In this document: positions 15,608 through 25,067 of the stretch, in pieces
How the letters are laid out: every line of letters begins with the position of its first letter
Position numbering within the stretch: position 1 is the first letter of the stretch
DNA from: a bacterium
GTDB taxonomy: Bacteria; Actinomycetota; Acidimicrobiia; Acidimicrobiales; Bin134
Length of the DNA stretch: 45,866 nt
Assembly: GCA_028819295.1 (NCBI GenBank)
Contig: JAPPMA010000083.1
Location: 1-45,866 of the forward strand
Direction of reading: 5' to 3'
The notes under the pieces: model-generated
The model's database searches: none
The model's input: the letters and a program-made list of their open reading frames with translations, nothing else
What the model was told of the DNA's origin: nothing
Made by a program: the position numbers and the translations under genes

Positions 15608-16998
15608 GGCCGCTCGTCCTTGAACCGCACCAACTTGGCTGCTCCGGAGGCCATACCGGTGAGGTCGTCCAGCTCGCCGGGGCGCACCACCTCGGCGGTC
15701 ATCCGCACGCTCATGACCTCCTTGATCCGAGCTTCCACCCGCTCAGCCACCGCGCCGAACTCTTCGGCGGGGGCGTCGCTGGCCACCATCACGATCATCT
15801 CGTCGCGGTCGCCGGCGCGAACCGCCCGGCAGAAGAAGTCCTCGGTCACCCCCGGCACATCGCTGATCACGTCGCCGATGGCCTCGGGCCACACGTTCAC
15901 CCCCCGCAGCTTGACCATGTTGTCGCCCCGCCCGGCGAAGGGCCCCATGCGCCGCAGCCACGAGCCGCACTCGCACTGGCCCGGCGGATACAAGAACGAC
16001 AGGTCCATGATGTTGTAGCGGAACTGGGGCGAGCCGGTCTTGTATATCTCGGTGATCACCAGCGCCCCCTGGGTGCCGTCGGGCACCTGCTCGCCGGTAT
16101 CGGTGTCCACCACCTGCACCACGAAGCAGTCCTCAAAGATGTGGAGTTGGCCGTTGCGCAGCGGGCACTCGATGGCCACGTTCTGCACCTCGTGGAAGCC
16201 GTAGGGCTGGGCCGGGGTCACCCCCCACACCTCTTCGACCCGCTCGGCGTCGCCGATGTGGCCGCCGGGCAGGGCCCGGATGTTGAAGTCGGCCTTGGGG
16301 TCGAGGCCCATCTCCACCGCGGTCTCGGCCATCTTCAGCATGTAGTCGCCGGTGGTCAATATGGCGGCCACCCCGTACTCGTGAGCCAGCTCCACCTGCT
16401 TGCGGGTGGAGGTCACGTTGCCGGTGCCGGTGGTGAGGACCACGCAGTTGAGCCAGCGGTACAGCGCCTCGTCGAAGGCGTGGGCCCCGTTGTGGGTGGA
16501 GTAGGCCCAGGCGTTGACCACCACGTCGCCGGGGCGGATCCCCTCGGCGTACAGCGCCCGGGCCATGGTGATGGCCCCCACCTCCCGGTCCCAGGCGGTG
16601 TAGAGGGTGGGCCGGGACCGCCCGGTGGTCCCGCCCGACACGTACAGCCGCATGGGCTCGTTGCGGGCATCTTCCAAGCCGATGCTCTGGTAGTCGCCCA
16701 GCGGGGGGTTCTCGTTGATGGAGGCCCGGATGTCGTCCACCGTGTAGGCCGGGGCCTTCCACAGGTCGTCGAGGGTGCCGAGCTGGTCGGGGTGGAAGCC
16801 GGCCGCTTCCCACCGCTTGTGGAAGAACGGAACCTGCCAGGCCCGCTGGGCCCGGTCTTGGAGGCGCAGAAGCTGCTTGCGGGCAATGGTGTCGGGGTCT
16901 TCGAAGAAGGTGGTCTCGAAGTACTCCGGCGGCGGCGGGAACAGGCGCTGGATGGCTTCGTAGTCCAACTGGTGCGGACGGCGCATCCCCGTGCTCAT
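15604..16998 (-). CDS. Phenylacetate--CoA ligase-like adenylate-forming enzyme (PaaK family)
   Basis: A 464-residue AMP-forming CoA ligase. The phosphate-binding loop is YVSGGTTGRSRPTLY (residues ~117-131). AYSTHNGAHAFDEALYRW, then LTTGDYMLKMAE, PYGFHEVQN and FRYNIMDLSFLYPPG follow the PaaK pattern. A cysteine-containing loop (CECGSW) and AGRGDNMVKLRGVNVWP precede the C-terminal lid domain. It should activate an aromatic or related carboxylic acid to its CoA thioester. The start at 16998 (MSTGMRRPH) is the downstream one of two duplicated start sites. It overlaps the following amidohydrolase gene by 4 nt. Confidence 0.9.
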   Translation of the reverse strand: MSTGMRRPHQLDYEAIQRLFPPPPEYFETTFFEDPDTIARKQLLRLQDRAQRAWQVPFFHKRWEAAGFHPDQLGTLDDLWKAPAYTVDDIRASINENPPLGDYQSIGLEDARNEPMRLYVSGGTTGRSRPTLYTAWDREVGAITMARALYAEGIRPGDVVVNAWAYSTHNGAHAFDEALYRWLNCVVLTTGTGNVTSTRKQVELAHEYGVAAILTTGDYMLKMAETAVEMGLDPKADFNIRALPGGHIGDAERVEEVWGVTPAQPYGFHEVQNVAIECPLRNGQLHIFEDCFVVQVVDTDTGEQVPDGTQGALVITEIYKTGSPQFRYNIMDLSFLYPPGQCECGSWLRRMGPFAGRGDNMVKLRGVNVWPEAIGDVISDVPGVTEDFFCRAVRAGDRDEMIVMVASDAPAEEFGAVAERVEARIKEVMSVRMTAEVVRPGELDDLTGMASGAAKLVRFKDERP

Positions 16999-17040
16999 AG
17001 ACGCTTCCCCGCGCTCAGAAGCCCATCCCCGTGCTCATAG
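16984..17040 (-). repeat. Duplicated start region of the PaaK-like gene
   Basis: A 17-bp sequence containing the start codon occurs at 16984-17000 and again at 17024-17040, a 40-bp period. On the minus strand the upstream copy opens a seven-codon mini-ORF (MSTGMGF-stop) that mimics the first residues of the real protein (MSTGMRR). Confidence 0.75.
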
Positions 17041-17722
17041 AACAGCCACGGTACCCGCGCCGGGGCGGGCGGCGACAGACCGCGAACCCCGCCGCTGCGC
17101 GAAACCCCAGTCGGGAACTAGCGTTTTGGCTGTGAAAGTGATCTCGGCCGATTGCCACATCAACGAGCCGCCCCATGTGTTCGAGCAGGTGCCCGAGGAA
17201 CCCCTCGCTTCCGTGCAGGTGCAGGTCGAGGCCATGGCGGCGGTGATACAGGAATATGGCCTGCACCAGATTGATGCCTCCCAAAGTCTCGACAAACATG
17301 ACATCGACATAAGCGCGGAGTTGTCTTCGTGTGGCGATGGCCCGAAGCTTCCCGGCGGCAATGTCCTGGAGCGATCCGACGTGCAGTCCGTCTACCTCCA
17401 AAGGGGGTCCTAGCACATATTCGCCCTCATGGGCGACGATATCGACGTTCATCGTGTTGAACGTCCCGCGGATTGACCTTCCAGTGGCCGGCTGGTCGTA
17501 GTTGAATTCTCCCACCGCCGACAGCGCGGCAATGACCTGCTCGGAATCGAATTGAGTGGGGGTGAAAAAATCCAGATCTTCTCTGCGGCGATGGCGGATC
17601 CAGATGGCCAAGCCGGTGCCTCCCATCAGCGTGCTGCCCTCGGGAAGGATACCAGCGACAATCGGCCAGGCTTCCGCCGTCCCCTGGGGCAGTACGTCGC
17701 CTAGTTCAGACAGGTGCGCCAC
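17015..17722 (-). CDS. AbiEii/AbiGii-type nucleotidyltransferase toxin, C-terminus replaced
   Basis: A 235-residue reading frame. The nucleotidyltransferase motif LMGGTGLAIWIRHRRREDLDFFT carries the G-G and DxD-like positions of the AbiEii family, and GSLQDIAAGKLRAIATRR then AYVDVMFVETLG follow as in family members. The GTG at 17722 is chosen because it overlaps the end of the partner gene by 17 nt. From about 17191 downwards the frame reads antisense through an unrelated amidohydrolase start, so roughly the last 59 residues are not native and the original C-terminal helical region is lost. Activity is doubtful. Confidence 0.7.
   Translation of the reverse strand: MAHLSELGDVLPQGTAEAWPIVAGILPEGSTLMGGTGLAIWIRHRRREDLDFFTPTQFDSEQVIAALSAVGEFNYDQPATGRSIRGTFNTMNVDIVAHEGEYVLGPPLEVDGLHVGSLQDIAAGKLRAIATRRQLRAYVDVMFVETLGGINLVQAIFLYHRRHGLDLHLHGSEGFLGHLLEHMGRLVDVAIGRDHFHSQNASSRLGFRAAAGFAVCRRPPRRGYRGCSMSTGMGF
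17132..17191 (+). pseudogene. 5' fragment of an amidohydrolase gene
   Basis: Some 20 codons read VKVISADCHINEPPHVFEQV followed by PEE, the N-terminal metal motif (ADxH) of an amidohydrolase_2 protein. Homology stops at about 17191, where the sequence becomes antisense to the nucleotidyltransferase gene. It still has its promoter: TAGCGT (17119-17124) lies 7 nt before the GTG. The rest of the gene is not in the window. Confidence 0.65.
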
Positions 17723-18308
17723 GTCGTTTGGCCAAGGCGCATCGGATGATGGACTTGCGGTCTTCGGGCACATGGGGTTTGTCGGCGACGCGTTCGAGGG
17801 CTTCGCAGGGAAGGGTGGACAGCGCCCAGTGCCATGAGGTGACATCATCGCAGGTGAGTATCTGCTCAGCGACGAACACCGAGTCGCGGGGCAGCCGGTA
17901 CAGCTCCGGCTCGCCCCACCAGAACAGGTGCCGGAACCTGTCCGGAAGGCATTCGGGCATCGGCACTGGCAGTACTTCGGGAAGCGGGGTCCAGCGCAGC
18001 ACGTCGGACACCCGCCACCAAGCCTCGATCACGTTGAGGCGCCATACCACTTCCCGCCTCGCCGGGCGAGACCGGACAGGCTCCTCGGTGCCGGTCACCA
18101 AACCAAGTTCGACCAGCCGATCCAAAGCCTGCTGCACTTCTTCACGGCCCACTCCCGCAGCCACCGCGACCGATGCAGCCGGATAGAGCCCCAGCGGGCG
18201 ATTGGACAACGCGGCAAGGACCCGCCCTTCCGCTTCGGACAGACCCATATGCTCTTCCGACGAACTGCTACCCAGCCGCCCACCGTCCAAGCCAGATGCC
18301 AGAGCCAT
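17706..18308 (-). CDS. Putative antitoxin/regulator partner of the AbiEii-like toxin
   Basis: A 200-residue protein. Residues ~22-75 form a winged-helix region (SEAEGRVLAALSNRPLGLYP, then SVAVAAGVGREEVQQALDRLVELGLV). The remainder is a conserved-looking alpha region (WWRVSDVLRWTPLPEVLPVP, FWWGEPELYRLPRDSVFVAEQ, SWHWALSTLPCEALERV) of the kind seen in genes paired with nucleotidyltransferase toxins. It overlaps the toxin gene by 17 nt. The start may be 18308 or the internal ATG at 18248. It is the plausible autoregulator of the pair. Confidence 0.65.
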   Translation of the reverse strand: MALASGLDGGRLGSSSSEEHMGLSEAEGRVLAALSNRPLGLYPAASVAVAAGVGREEVQQALDRLVELGLVTGTEEPVRSRPARREVVWRLNVIEAWWRVSDVLRWTPLPEVLPVPMPECLPDRFRHLFWWGEPELYRLPRDSVFVAEQILTCDDVTSWHWALSTLPCEALERVADKPHVPEDRKSIIRCALAKRRGAPV

Positions 18309-18343
18309 ACCTCAAGATTACTAGCTGCCTACCAGCCTCCGGC

Positions 18344-18685
18344 CTAGACCACTCTGTCTTCGCCAGCGGATGCCAAAACCCCAGCACGCTCGGCCAACGG
18401 CACTGCGTCTGTAGCCACATAGACGATCCGCTTGGCCGCATCAAGACCGACAAACTCAAGGGCAGCATCAATGACCGACTGGTCTTCAAACGCGAACTCG
18501 TCCGACCGTCGAACAGCATCCACCGCTGCCTGATACGCGCACACCAAGTCGGCGCTGATTTGCTCCGGCCTCAGCCGTTGCGCCCGCCGCTCACGCTCCT
18601 CAAAGTATGCGGCCTCGATACGACAGGCCACCTCATCTTCGAACGCCTCTGCAACATCATCACTGGAAGACCAGATAGAAGCCAT
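18344..18685 (-). CDS. Small acidic hypothetical protein
   Basis: 113 residues, strongly acidic and Ala/Glu-rich, mostly helical by composition: FEDEVACRIEAAYFEERERR, then ISADLVCAYQAAVDAVRRSD and DAAKRIVYVATDAVPLAERA. I do not recognise a family. The ATG at 18685 is preceded 7 nt upstream by TATGTT (a leaderless -10-like box); the frame is also open from an ATG at 18697. It lies just upstream of the AbiE-like pair, on the same strand and 36 bp from its start, so it may belong to that module. Confidence 0.5.
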   Translation of the reverse strand: MASIWSSSDDVAEAFEDEVACRIEAAYFEERERRAQRLRPEQISADLVCAYQAAVDAVRRSDEFAFEDQSVIDAALEFVGLDAAKRIVYVATDAVPLAERAGVLASAGEDRVV

Positions 18686-18837
18686 GCAGATGAACATACC
18701 CCACTAGATAGTCCACTCAAGGTGCCATTTTGACGGTACGAAATTCCTGTACGCCAGTGCCCCAGGGCCTATAGGCACAACTCACACACTGGGGGGTCCG
18801 GTCAGAGGTGATCAACCGCCGAGTCCGACACAATGGG

Positions 18838-18990
18838 ATGGACCTGGAGACGGTTGTGTTGGATCTCGTGAAACTTGGCCTGGCCAATCCGGTGCCTCTA
18901 GACCCGCAGACGGCGGCACGAGCCGGCGCTCTCCGCGCTCGCTGCTACCACCGGACGACCCGCTCGGCCAGCCTCGCTGAAGCGTCTAGC
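18838..18990 (+). pseudogene. PIN-domain toxin fragment (truncated at both ends)
   Basis: About 50 codons read MDLETVVLDLVKLGLANPVP, LDPQTAARAGALRARCYHRT and TRSASLAEA, the central part of a VapC-type PIN domain. The N-terminal DxN motif is missing, and so is everything after the SLA(D/E) motif, where the DCC-protein gene starts. An open frame begins at a GTG at 18808, but its first ten codons are unlike PIN sequences. Confidence 0.55.
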
Positions 18991-19000
18991 AGTCACCACG

Positions 19001-19519
19001 ATGGGCATCACCCTGTACTACAACGCCGACTGTGCCGATTGCGCCCGGCTGGCCTCGCGAACTAGAAAGCTGGACTGGTTGGGCCGCATTGAGTTCTCCA
19101 CAGTCGACTCGCATATCGGCGCTGTGCCTCCTGGAGAGATCGTCGTGGTCGACCCCAAGACGCAAAGAACCTTCACCGGCATCTACGCCACCTGGATGGT
19201 CTGTTTCCAAGTCCCCGCCTACCTCTTGGCTGGACTGGCCCTCTATATCCCTCCGAGTGTCGATGGCGGCGGCATTCCTGTTCGGCTATCTGGCCCACTT
19301 CGTCATCGACAGCCCCGACCTCCACTCCAATGTCGGGTGAACTCCACCGGTGGTCGCGACAGATCGGCCAGAATGGCCGGTCAGCAATGTCAGCGACCGA
19401 CCGATGGAGGTGTTCAGTATGGCACGGCGTTTGGATGCGGGCGAGCGCGCCCGGATCGAGGTGGTGGCAGCCCTGATGGGGATGTCGACTCCCGACAGCG
19501 CCGAGCGCAACACCGTTAG
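19001..19519 (+). pseudogene. DCC-family thiol-disulfide oxidoreductase-like protein with a foreign C-terminus
   Basis: Residues 1-85 are a DCC (DUF393) protein: ITLYYNADCADCARLASRTR with its CxxC motif, DWLGRIEFSTVD, VPPGEIVVVDPKTQRTFTG and YATWMVCFQVPAYLLAGLAL, then YIPP. Homology ends near 19255. The frame continues for 87 codons through unrelated DNA and the 112-bp repeat, ending at 19519, so the product would be chimeric. In the +1-shifted frame a hydrophobic tail (MAAAFLFGYLAHFVID) ends exactly at the TGA at the left edge of the repeat. The ATG is directly after the PIN fragment, with no clear ribosome binding site. Confidence 0.5.
19336..19447 (+). repeat. Dispersed 112-bp hairpin repeat, copy 1
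   Basis: Matches 33372-33483 base for base in length with 13 mismatches counted by eye (about 88% identity, no gaps). The first 83 bp form an imperfect palindrome: TGAAC, TCCA.CGG and GGTCGC in the left arm pair with the right arm, leaving bulged bases only on the right arm. An inner hairpin GATCGGCC/GGCCGGTC has a 5-nt loop. The right arm holds GGAGG, a Shine-Dalgarno sequence for the ATG at 19419. The left edge holds a TGA stop for one upstream frame. Confidence 0.8.
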
Positions 19520-19781
19520 TCACTTGCGGCGGCTTGGCTTGATCGACGAGGACGGCAACTTGACTTCTCGGGGGAACAAGTGGCGTGCTGATTTGTCCTA
19601 CGGTGAAGCCTGTCAAAAGATACTGGACGAAATTTATCCGGACGAACTCGGAACTCTGGTAGATGATGATGGTAGCCCGGATGCCACGAAAGTCAAGACT
19701 TGGTTTGGTCACCAAGGCTACGGCGACTCGAACGCACGCCAGATGTCGGCTACCTATTCTACCGGTAGTTCTCGCGATTAG
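19419..19781 (+). CDS. Chimeric ORF: repeat-encoded start joined to a DUF5343-like fragment
   Basis: 120 residues. The first ~20 (MARRLDAGERARIEVVAAL) are partly encoded by the 112-bp repeat. Residues ~30-115 (NTVSHLRRLGLIDEDGNLTS, YGEACQKILDEIYPDELGTL, VKTWFGHQGYGDSNARQMSA) look like the DNA-binding DUF5343 domain seen next to restriction or defence genes. The expected continuation is missing: at about 19757 the sequence switches to the methylase locus. GGAGG lies 8 nt before the ATG but inside the hairpin arm, so translation may be blocked when the RNA folds. Confidence 0.5.
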   Translation: MARRLDAGERARIEVVAALMGMSTPDSAERNTVSHLRRLGLIDEDGNLTSRGNKWRADLSYGEACQKILDEIYPDELGTLVDDDGSPDATKVKTWFGHQGYGDSNARQMSATYSTGSSRD

Positions 19782-19841
19782 TTCTTCAACAATTTCGTTA
19801 TTCAGATCGTTGCGTGTTGGACCCTTAACTTGCTTTGGCAT
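19757..19841 (-). pseudogene. First codons of a lost gene downstream of the methylase
   Basis: The ATG at 19841 overlaps the methylase end by 17 nt and opens MPKQVKGPTRNDLNNEIVEE followed by LIARTTG in the same AT-rich codon style as the methylase. After ~28 codons the sequence becomes antisense to the DUF5343 fragment. By position this was probably the cognate restriction endonuclease, but too little is left to identify it. Confidence 0.45.
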
Positions 19842-20757
19842 AGTCTTCTGAAGCAAGATCAAGAGCCATCTGATCTGCACTCTCATATTCCTTAGCAGGA
19901 ATAGAGACTTCTATGGCTGGAGAAATATATAGAGATTCTATAGTCTTCTCATTCCTACCTTGTAAAGTTGAGGTTGCTGAACGGCCAGCCAGTATCTCGA
20001 CTCTTTCAAGTTCTAGTTTATCAGCAAGTGGCCGACCGTATGTCCTGTCACCTGTTCGGCCATCGTACGAGAGCAGAAAGGGAACCCCTCGATCATTCAA
20101 GTGGCCAAGAAATTCTTCAAATTCATTACGACCAATTGTAGAAAGATACCTTGAGTCTCTTTGTTTCGATACCCCTTCATAGGGTGGATCCATATACCAT
20201 ACTTGGCCCATTTCATATTTGTCGATTAGGTCCTGATAATCAAAGGATGACGTATAGGTACATGAATTCATAGCTGTGGAGATGATCCGTAGTCGTTTAG
20301 CTAATTCGGTTGGCCGAGTACCCAGTCGGCGATTATCGGGACTTTGATTGAATTCCCCTACAGAGTTGTATCGCACTGCACCCTTTATTGCTCTGGACAA
20401 CAGATATAGCAGATCAGCCGGTTCGGGATGTCCATTGAACCTCGCCCTCACCCTATTGTAAAACTCCTTTGGATTGTGCTTTTGCAATTCCCAGATTTCT
20501 GTGTACTGTTCGATCAGATTTTCAGTATCATGCAGTATAGCATTCCACAAGTCAATTAGCGGTCTGTTTACATCGTTCAACCATATGGAATTGACTCTGT
20601 TCTCCATTACTGCTCGAATTGATACTGCGGCAGATCCCGCAAAGGGTTCCATGAGCAGCGAATAACTCCGCATGTCCAACTTCGATAGGATCGCAGAGGC
20701 AATAGCCCGCTTAGATCCCTGATATTGGAACGGTTGTGGTGCGTCTTTCAAACGCAT
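19825..20757 (-). CDS. D12-class N6-adenine DNA methyltransferase (DpnM/Dam-like)
   Basis: A 310-residue alpha-type adenine methylase. Motif X is FQYQGSKRAIASAIL near the N-terminus, motif I (SAM binding) is FAGSAAVS at ~39-46, and the catalytic DPPY is at 190-193 (VWYMDPPYEGVSKQ). AIKGAVRYNSVGEFNQ lies in the target-recognition region. Dam/DpnM enzymes methylate GATC, but the target here is not certain. The gene is markedly AT-richer than its neighbours, a sign of recent transfer. With its partner gene truncated, it is now an orphan methylase that may still mark the chromosome. Confidence 0.9.
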   Translation of the reverse strand: MRLKDAPQPFQYQGSKRAIASAILSKLDMRSYSLLMEPFAGSAAVSIRAVMENRVNSIWLNDVNRPLIDLWNAILHDTENLIEQYTEIWELQKHNPKEFYNRVRARFNGHPEPADLLYLLSRAIKGAVRYNSVGEFNQSPDNRRLGTRPTELAKRLRIISTAMNSCTYTSSFDYQDLIDKYEMGQVWYMDPPYEGVSKQRDSRYLSTIGRNEFEEFLGHLNDRGVPFLLSYDGRTGDRTYGRPLADKLELERVEILAGRSATSTLQGRNEKTIESLYISPAIEVSIPAKEYESADQMALDLASEDYAKAS

Positions 20758-20838
20758 ATTCGTACATTCTCCGTACTAATGCTTGGAGGGCGGCGGTGAA
20801 TCAATCTCACCATACCAGTGTGCAATGACACTTCCCGG

Positions 20839-21333
20839 TCATTGGTGGCGGCGGTCTTCGACGTCTTCGGGGAGGTCGATGGGAGGGTCGGGGAGTTTGG
20901 TGATGTTGCGGGATGCCAGGAGGGCCTCGAAGCCCTCGGGGTCGGCGGCCCAGGAGGCGGCGTCGCCCATCATCACCTCGAATAGCTCTACCCCGTTGGG
21001 TCCGGCGATTAGGGGACCCAACGCGGCGCCGTGGGGAAGCTCGATGTGGGTGCCGGCCGGGCAGTGGACGTCGCCGCACATGAGGTCGCCGCTCAGCACG
21101 TACATCACCTGCGGGGAGTGGTGGCCGTGGCGGTGTACGATCATGCCCGGGTCCCAGCGGGCCCACATCGACAGGTACTGCTTGCCACCGCTGCCGAAGG
21201 TGAACCACTTCTCCCACACCGACTTCTGACCGTCGGGGTGCATCTGAGTGCGGACCTGCTGGGTCTTCAGATCCTCGTCGTCGAGGTGGCGGAAGATGGG
21301 CTCCAGGCCGGGAACCTCATGGGGTGACGCCAC
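20839..21333 (-). CDS. Cupin-domain protein
   Basis: A 164-residue single-cupin protein. Metal-type motif 1 is WDPGMIVHRHGHHSPQVMYV (His-x-His-x(2)), followed by LSGDLMCGDVHCPAGTHIEL and motif 2 PHGAALGPLIAGPNG. It starts at a GTG (21333). It sits just downstream of an amidohydrolase on the same strand (45-bp gap). Such pairs occur in degradation of aromatic compounds, but no substrate can be assigned. Confidence 0.8.
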   Translation of the reverse strand: MASPHEVPGLEPIFRHLDDEDLKTQQVRTQMHPDGQKSVWEKWFTFGSGGKQYLSMWARWDPGMIVHRHGHHSPQVMYVLSGDLMCGDVHCPAGTHIELPHGAALGPLIAGPNGVELFEVMMGDAASWAADPEGFEALLASRNITKLPDPPIDLPEDVEDRRHQ

Positions 21334-21378
21334 GGCTCAGCTCACCCCGGCGGGAACTTTGGGGGGACAAGCCACGAC

Positions 21379-22593
21379 TTACCCCACCTCTGCCAGCGAT
21401 TTGGGCACGTAGGTCGACGGGTCGTAGGTGTAGGTGGTGGCCTCGATGAACTCGTCGGGCAGGTAGCCGTCGGGGAAGCGGTACAGGTCTAGGGAGTTGT
21501 CCCACAGGATCTTGCGCTTGGACTCGTCTGACACCTTGGGCAGATCCAAAAACGACTGCACCGCCTCGGGGTACTTGGAGTCGGGGTGGGGGTAGTCGCT
21601 CTCCCACACGATCTTGTCGTCGCCCAGCTCCTCGATCACGTGGTACACGAGGTACTCGTCGGGTTCCACCGAGATGAAGCAGTTGTTCTGGAAGTACTCC
21701 TGGGGCGACTTGGTGAGCCCCGGCTTCTCATAGTCGCCCGACAGCTCGATGTGCTCCTCCATGCGCCACAGCCACCACGGCAGCCAGGCGCAGTTGGCCT
21801 CCATGTAGGCCACCCGCAGCCGGGGGAATCGCTCGAACACCCCGTTGCAGATCATCGACAGCATGGCCATCTGGGCCTCGTGGGGATGGCAGACGGTGTG
21901 CCACTCGGTGAAGGTCTCAAACCGGTCGGCCCCGGCCGACGCCCCGTTGTGGCCCATGAAGTCGTGGGTGGCGAAGGCGCAGTCCAGGTCTTGGAGCAGC
22001 TCGTACATGGGGTCGTAGTAGGGGTCGCCCAGCATCCGGTGGTTGAACATGTTGGGCCGGGCGAAGAAGCACCGGGTGCCCAGGTGGTCGTAGGCGTACT
22101 GGATCTCCTCCACCGCCCTGTGTACGTCGTTCATCACCACCGGCCCGGCGGCGATGACCCGTCCGCCGGAGGTCTCCCGCATCTCTTGGCCCCAGCGGTT
22201 GTAGGCCCGGCACATGGCGGCCTGAAGCTCGGGGTCCATGCCGTCGGACCACAGGTCGTAGCCCGGACCGTAGATCACCATGAAGTCCATGCCGTCCAGC
22301 GGCATGGCCTCGGCCACCGCGTCGCCGGGAAAGCCGTTGTCCACCACCGCCTGGCCGTACTTGTCCCGCATGTTGTCGTAGGTCCAGTTCACCGCCTCCA
22401 TGAAGTCGCCGTAGATGGTGACCCGGCTCTGGGTGTAGCGGCCGTCCACGGTGGCCGGGCGGAACGCCTCCCGGCCCGGCACCTCCTTCCAACCCACCCG
22501 GTGCTGGAACTTCTGGTCCAGAAATCGCTCCCACAGGTTCTTGGGCTCCACCACATGCCCGTCGGCGTCAAAAACCCTGTACCCATGCCGCAT
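21379..22593 (-). CDS. Amidohydrolase family protein
   Basis: A 404-residue amidohydrolase_2 protein with all expected metal motifs: FDADGHVVEP at the start, FATHDFMGHNG in the barrel, and IVWESDYPHPDSK near the C-terminus. It resembles uncharacterised actinobacterial paralogues of 2-amino-3-carboxymuconate-semialdehyde decarboxylase. The start is the ATG at 22593 (MRHGYRVFDADG), with AAGGA ~10 nt upstream; the open frame extends 61 codons further but only as low-complexity antisense sequence. Confidence 0.88.
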   Translation of the reverse strand: MRHGYRVFDADGHVVEPKNLWERFLDQKFQHRVGWKEVPGREAFRPATVDGRYTQSRVTIYGDFMEAVNWTYDNMRDKYGQAVVDNGFPGDAVAEAMPLDGMDFMVIYGPGYDLWSDGMDPELQAAMCRAYNRWGQEMRETSGGRVIAAGPVVMNDVHRAVEEIQYAYDHLGTRCFFARPNMFNHRMLGDPYYDPMYELLQDLDCAFATHDFMGHNGASAGADRFETFTEWHTVCHPHEAQMAMLSMICNGVFERFPRLRVAYMEANCAWLPWWLWRMEEHIELSGDYEKPGLTKSPQEYFQNNCFISVEPDEYLVYHVIEELGDDKIVWESDYPHPDSKYPEAVQSFLDLPKVSDESKRKILWDNSLDLYRFPDGYLPDEFIEATTYTYDPSTYVPKSLAEVG

Positions 22594-22646
22594 AGCTGGC
22601 TGTCCTTCCGTTGCTGCCGCTTGCCAGTTGGTTCGCCAAGAGTAGG

Positions 22647-23330
22647 TCAACCCGATGGAGGGTGGTAGCAGACGGCCTCCTGGGCGGAGCGCACCCAGTG
22701 GAGCTCGGTGTCGGGGGGGCAGGGGGCGCCGAGGGGCAGCCAGCGCACCAGCTTGCCGTCGTGGGGCTGTTCGCATCCCACCGCGACAAGGGTGGTGGCG
22801 CCGATCCGGAAGCAGTCGCCGACCTCGGGGCGCGCCTGTGACACCGGGGCCGACAACGTGATCGGACTATCCGGATCGGAGTCGTCGATGACCGACGTGG
22901 CCACAAAGATCACCACAACTGCTACCGCGGCCAAGACCACCGCGGCCAAGCTGATCCACCGCCAGCGCAAGCCGACCAACTCGAGAGGGGGTGCTGGCGG
23001 AGCAGGCGGGGTTCGGGCCGAGTGGGAGCCGGCCTCTGGGCGAGGCTTGCTGGAGGTACGGGTTGCACCTGCCGGACGGGTTGCACCAGTCGGGCGAGCG
23101 CTCCCGGTTTGACTGGGCGCGCTGCGGGCCAAGCTCCGGTCGTAGGCCGCTCGCGACCGGATGTCGCCGAGCACCTGCCAGGCCTCGTTGACCGCCCGCA
23201 TCCGCTCGGTGTCGCCCGACGGCCGGTCGGGATGCCAGCGGCGGGCCTGGCGGAGGTAGGCCCGGCGCACGGCATCGGGCTTGGCGCTAGGGGATACACC
23301 CAGAACGTCGTAGTGCGACGGCGAGGGCAC
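22647..23330 (-). CDS. J-domain membrane protein
   Basis: A 227-residue protein. Residues 6-65 are a J-domain (HYDVLGVSPSAKPDAVRRAY) with the HPD triad at 33-35 (RRWHPDRP). A Pro/Ala/Thr-rich linker follows, then one transmembrane helix (WISLAAVVLAAVAVVVIFVA) and an outside domain with conserved-looking cysteines (GDCFRIG, VGCEQPHDGKLV, APCPP, AVCYH) like septum-formation-type domains of Actinobacteria. It may recruit DnaK to the membrane. The GTG at 23330 lies 2 nt after the ftsB stop, so translation is coupled. A longer frame starts inside ftsB and is rejected. Confidence 0.8.
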   Translation of the reverse strand: MPSPSHYDVLGVSPSAKPDAVRRAYLRQARRWHPDRPSGDTERMRAVNEAWQVLGDIRSRAAYDRSLARSAPSQTGSARPTGATRPAGATRTSSKPRPEAGSHSARTPPAPPAPPLELVGLRWRWISLAAVVLAAVAVVVIFVATSVIDDSDPDSPITLSAPVSQARPEVGDCFRIGATTLVAVGCEQPHDGKLVRWLPLGAPCPPDTELHWVRSAQEAVCYHPPSG

Positions 23331-23332
23331 CG

Positions 23333-24975
<1,643 letters not shown>

Positions 24976-25067
24976 TCAGAGACTTCCAAGCCAGTCCTTT
25001 GTTGCTTATGTGGCTGGAGTTGTAAAAGTAGACGATGAAATGGGATTTGACCAGGATTGGCGACAAA

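Noticed and set aside
19173..19886. Minus-strand frame across the repeat and the DUF5343 fragment as one gene
   Set aside because: Only the first ~28 codons from the ATG at 19841 look coding. The rest is antisense to better-supported plus-strand fragments.
17041..20838. Direct repeats bounding the whole 17-20.8 kb mosaic
   Set aside because: No convincing repeat was seen between the two outer borders, so I do not claim a single island there.
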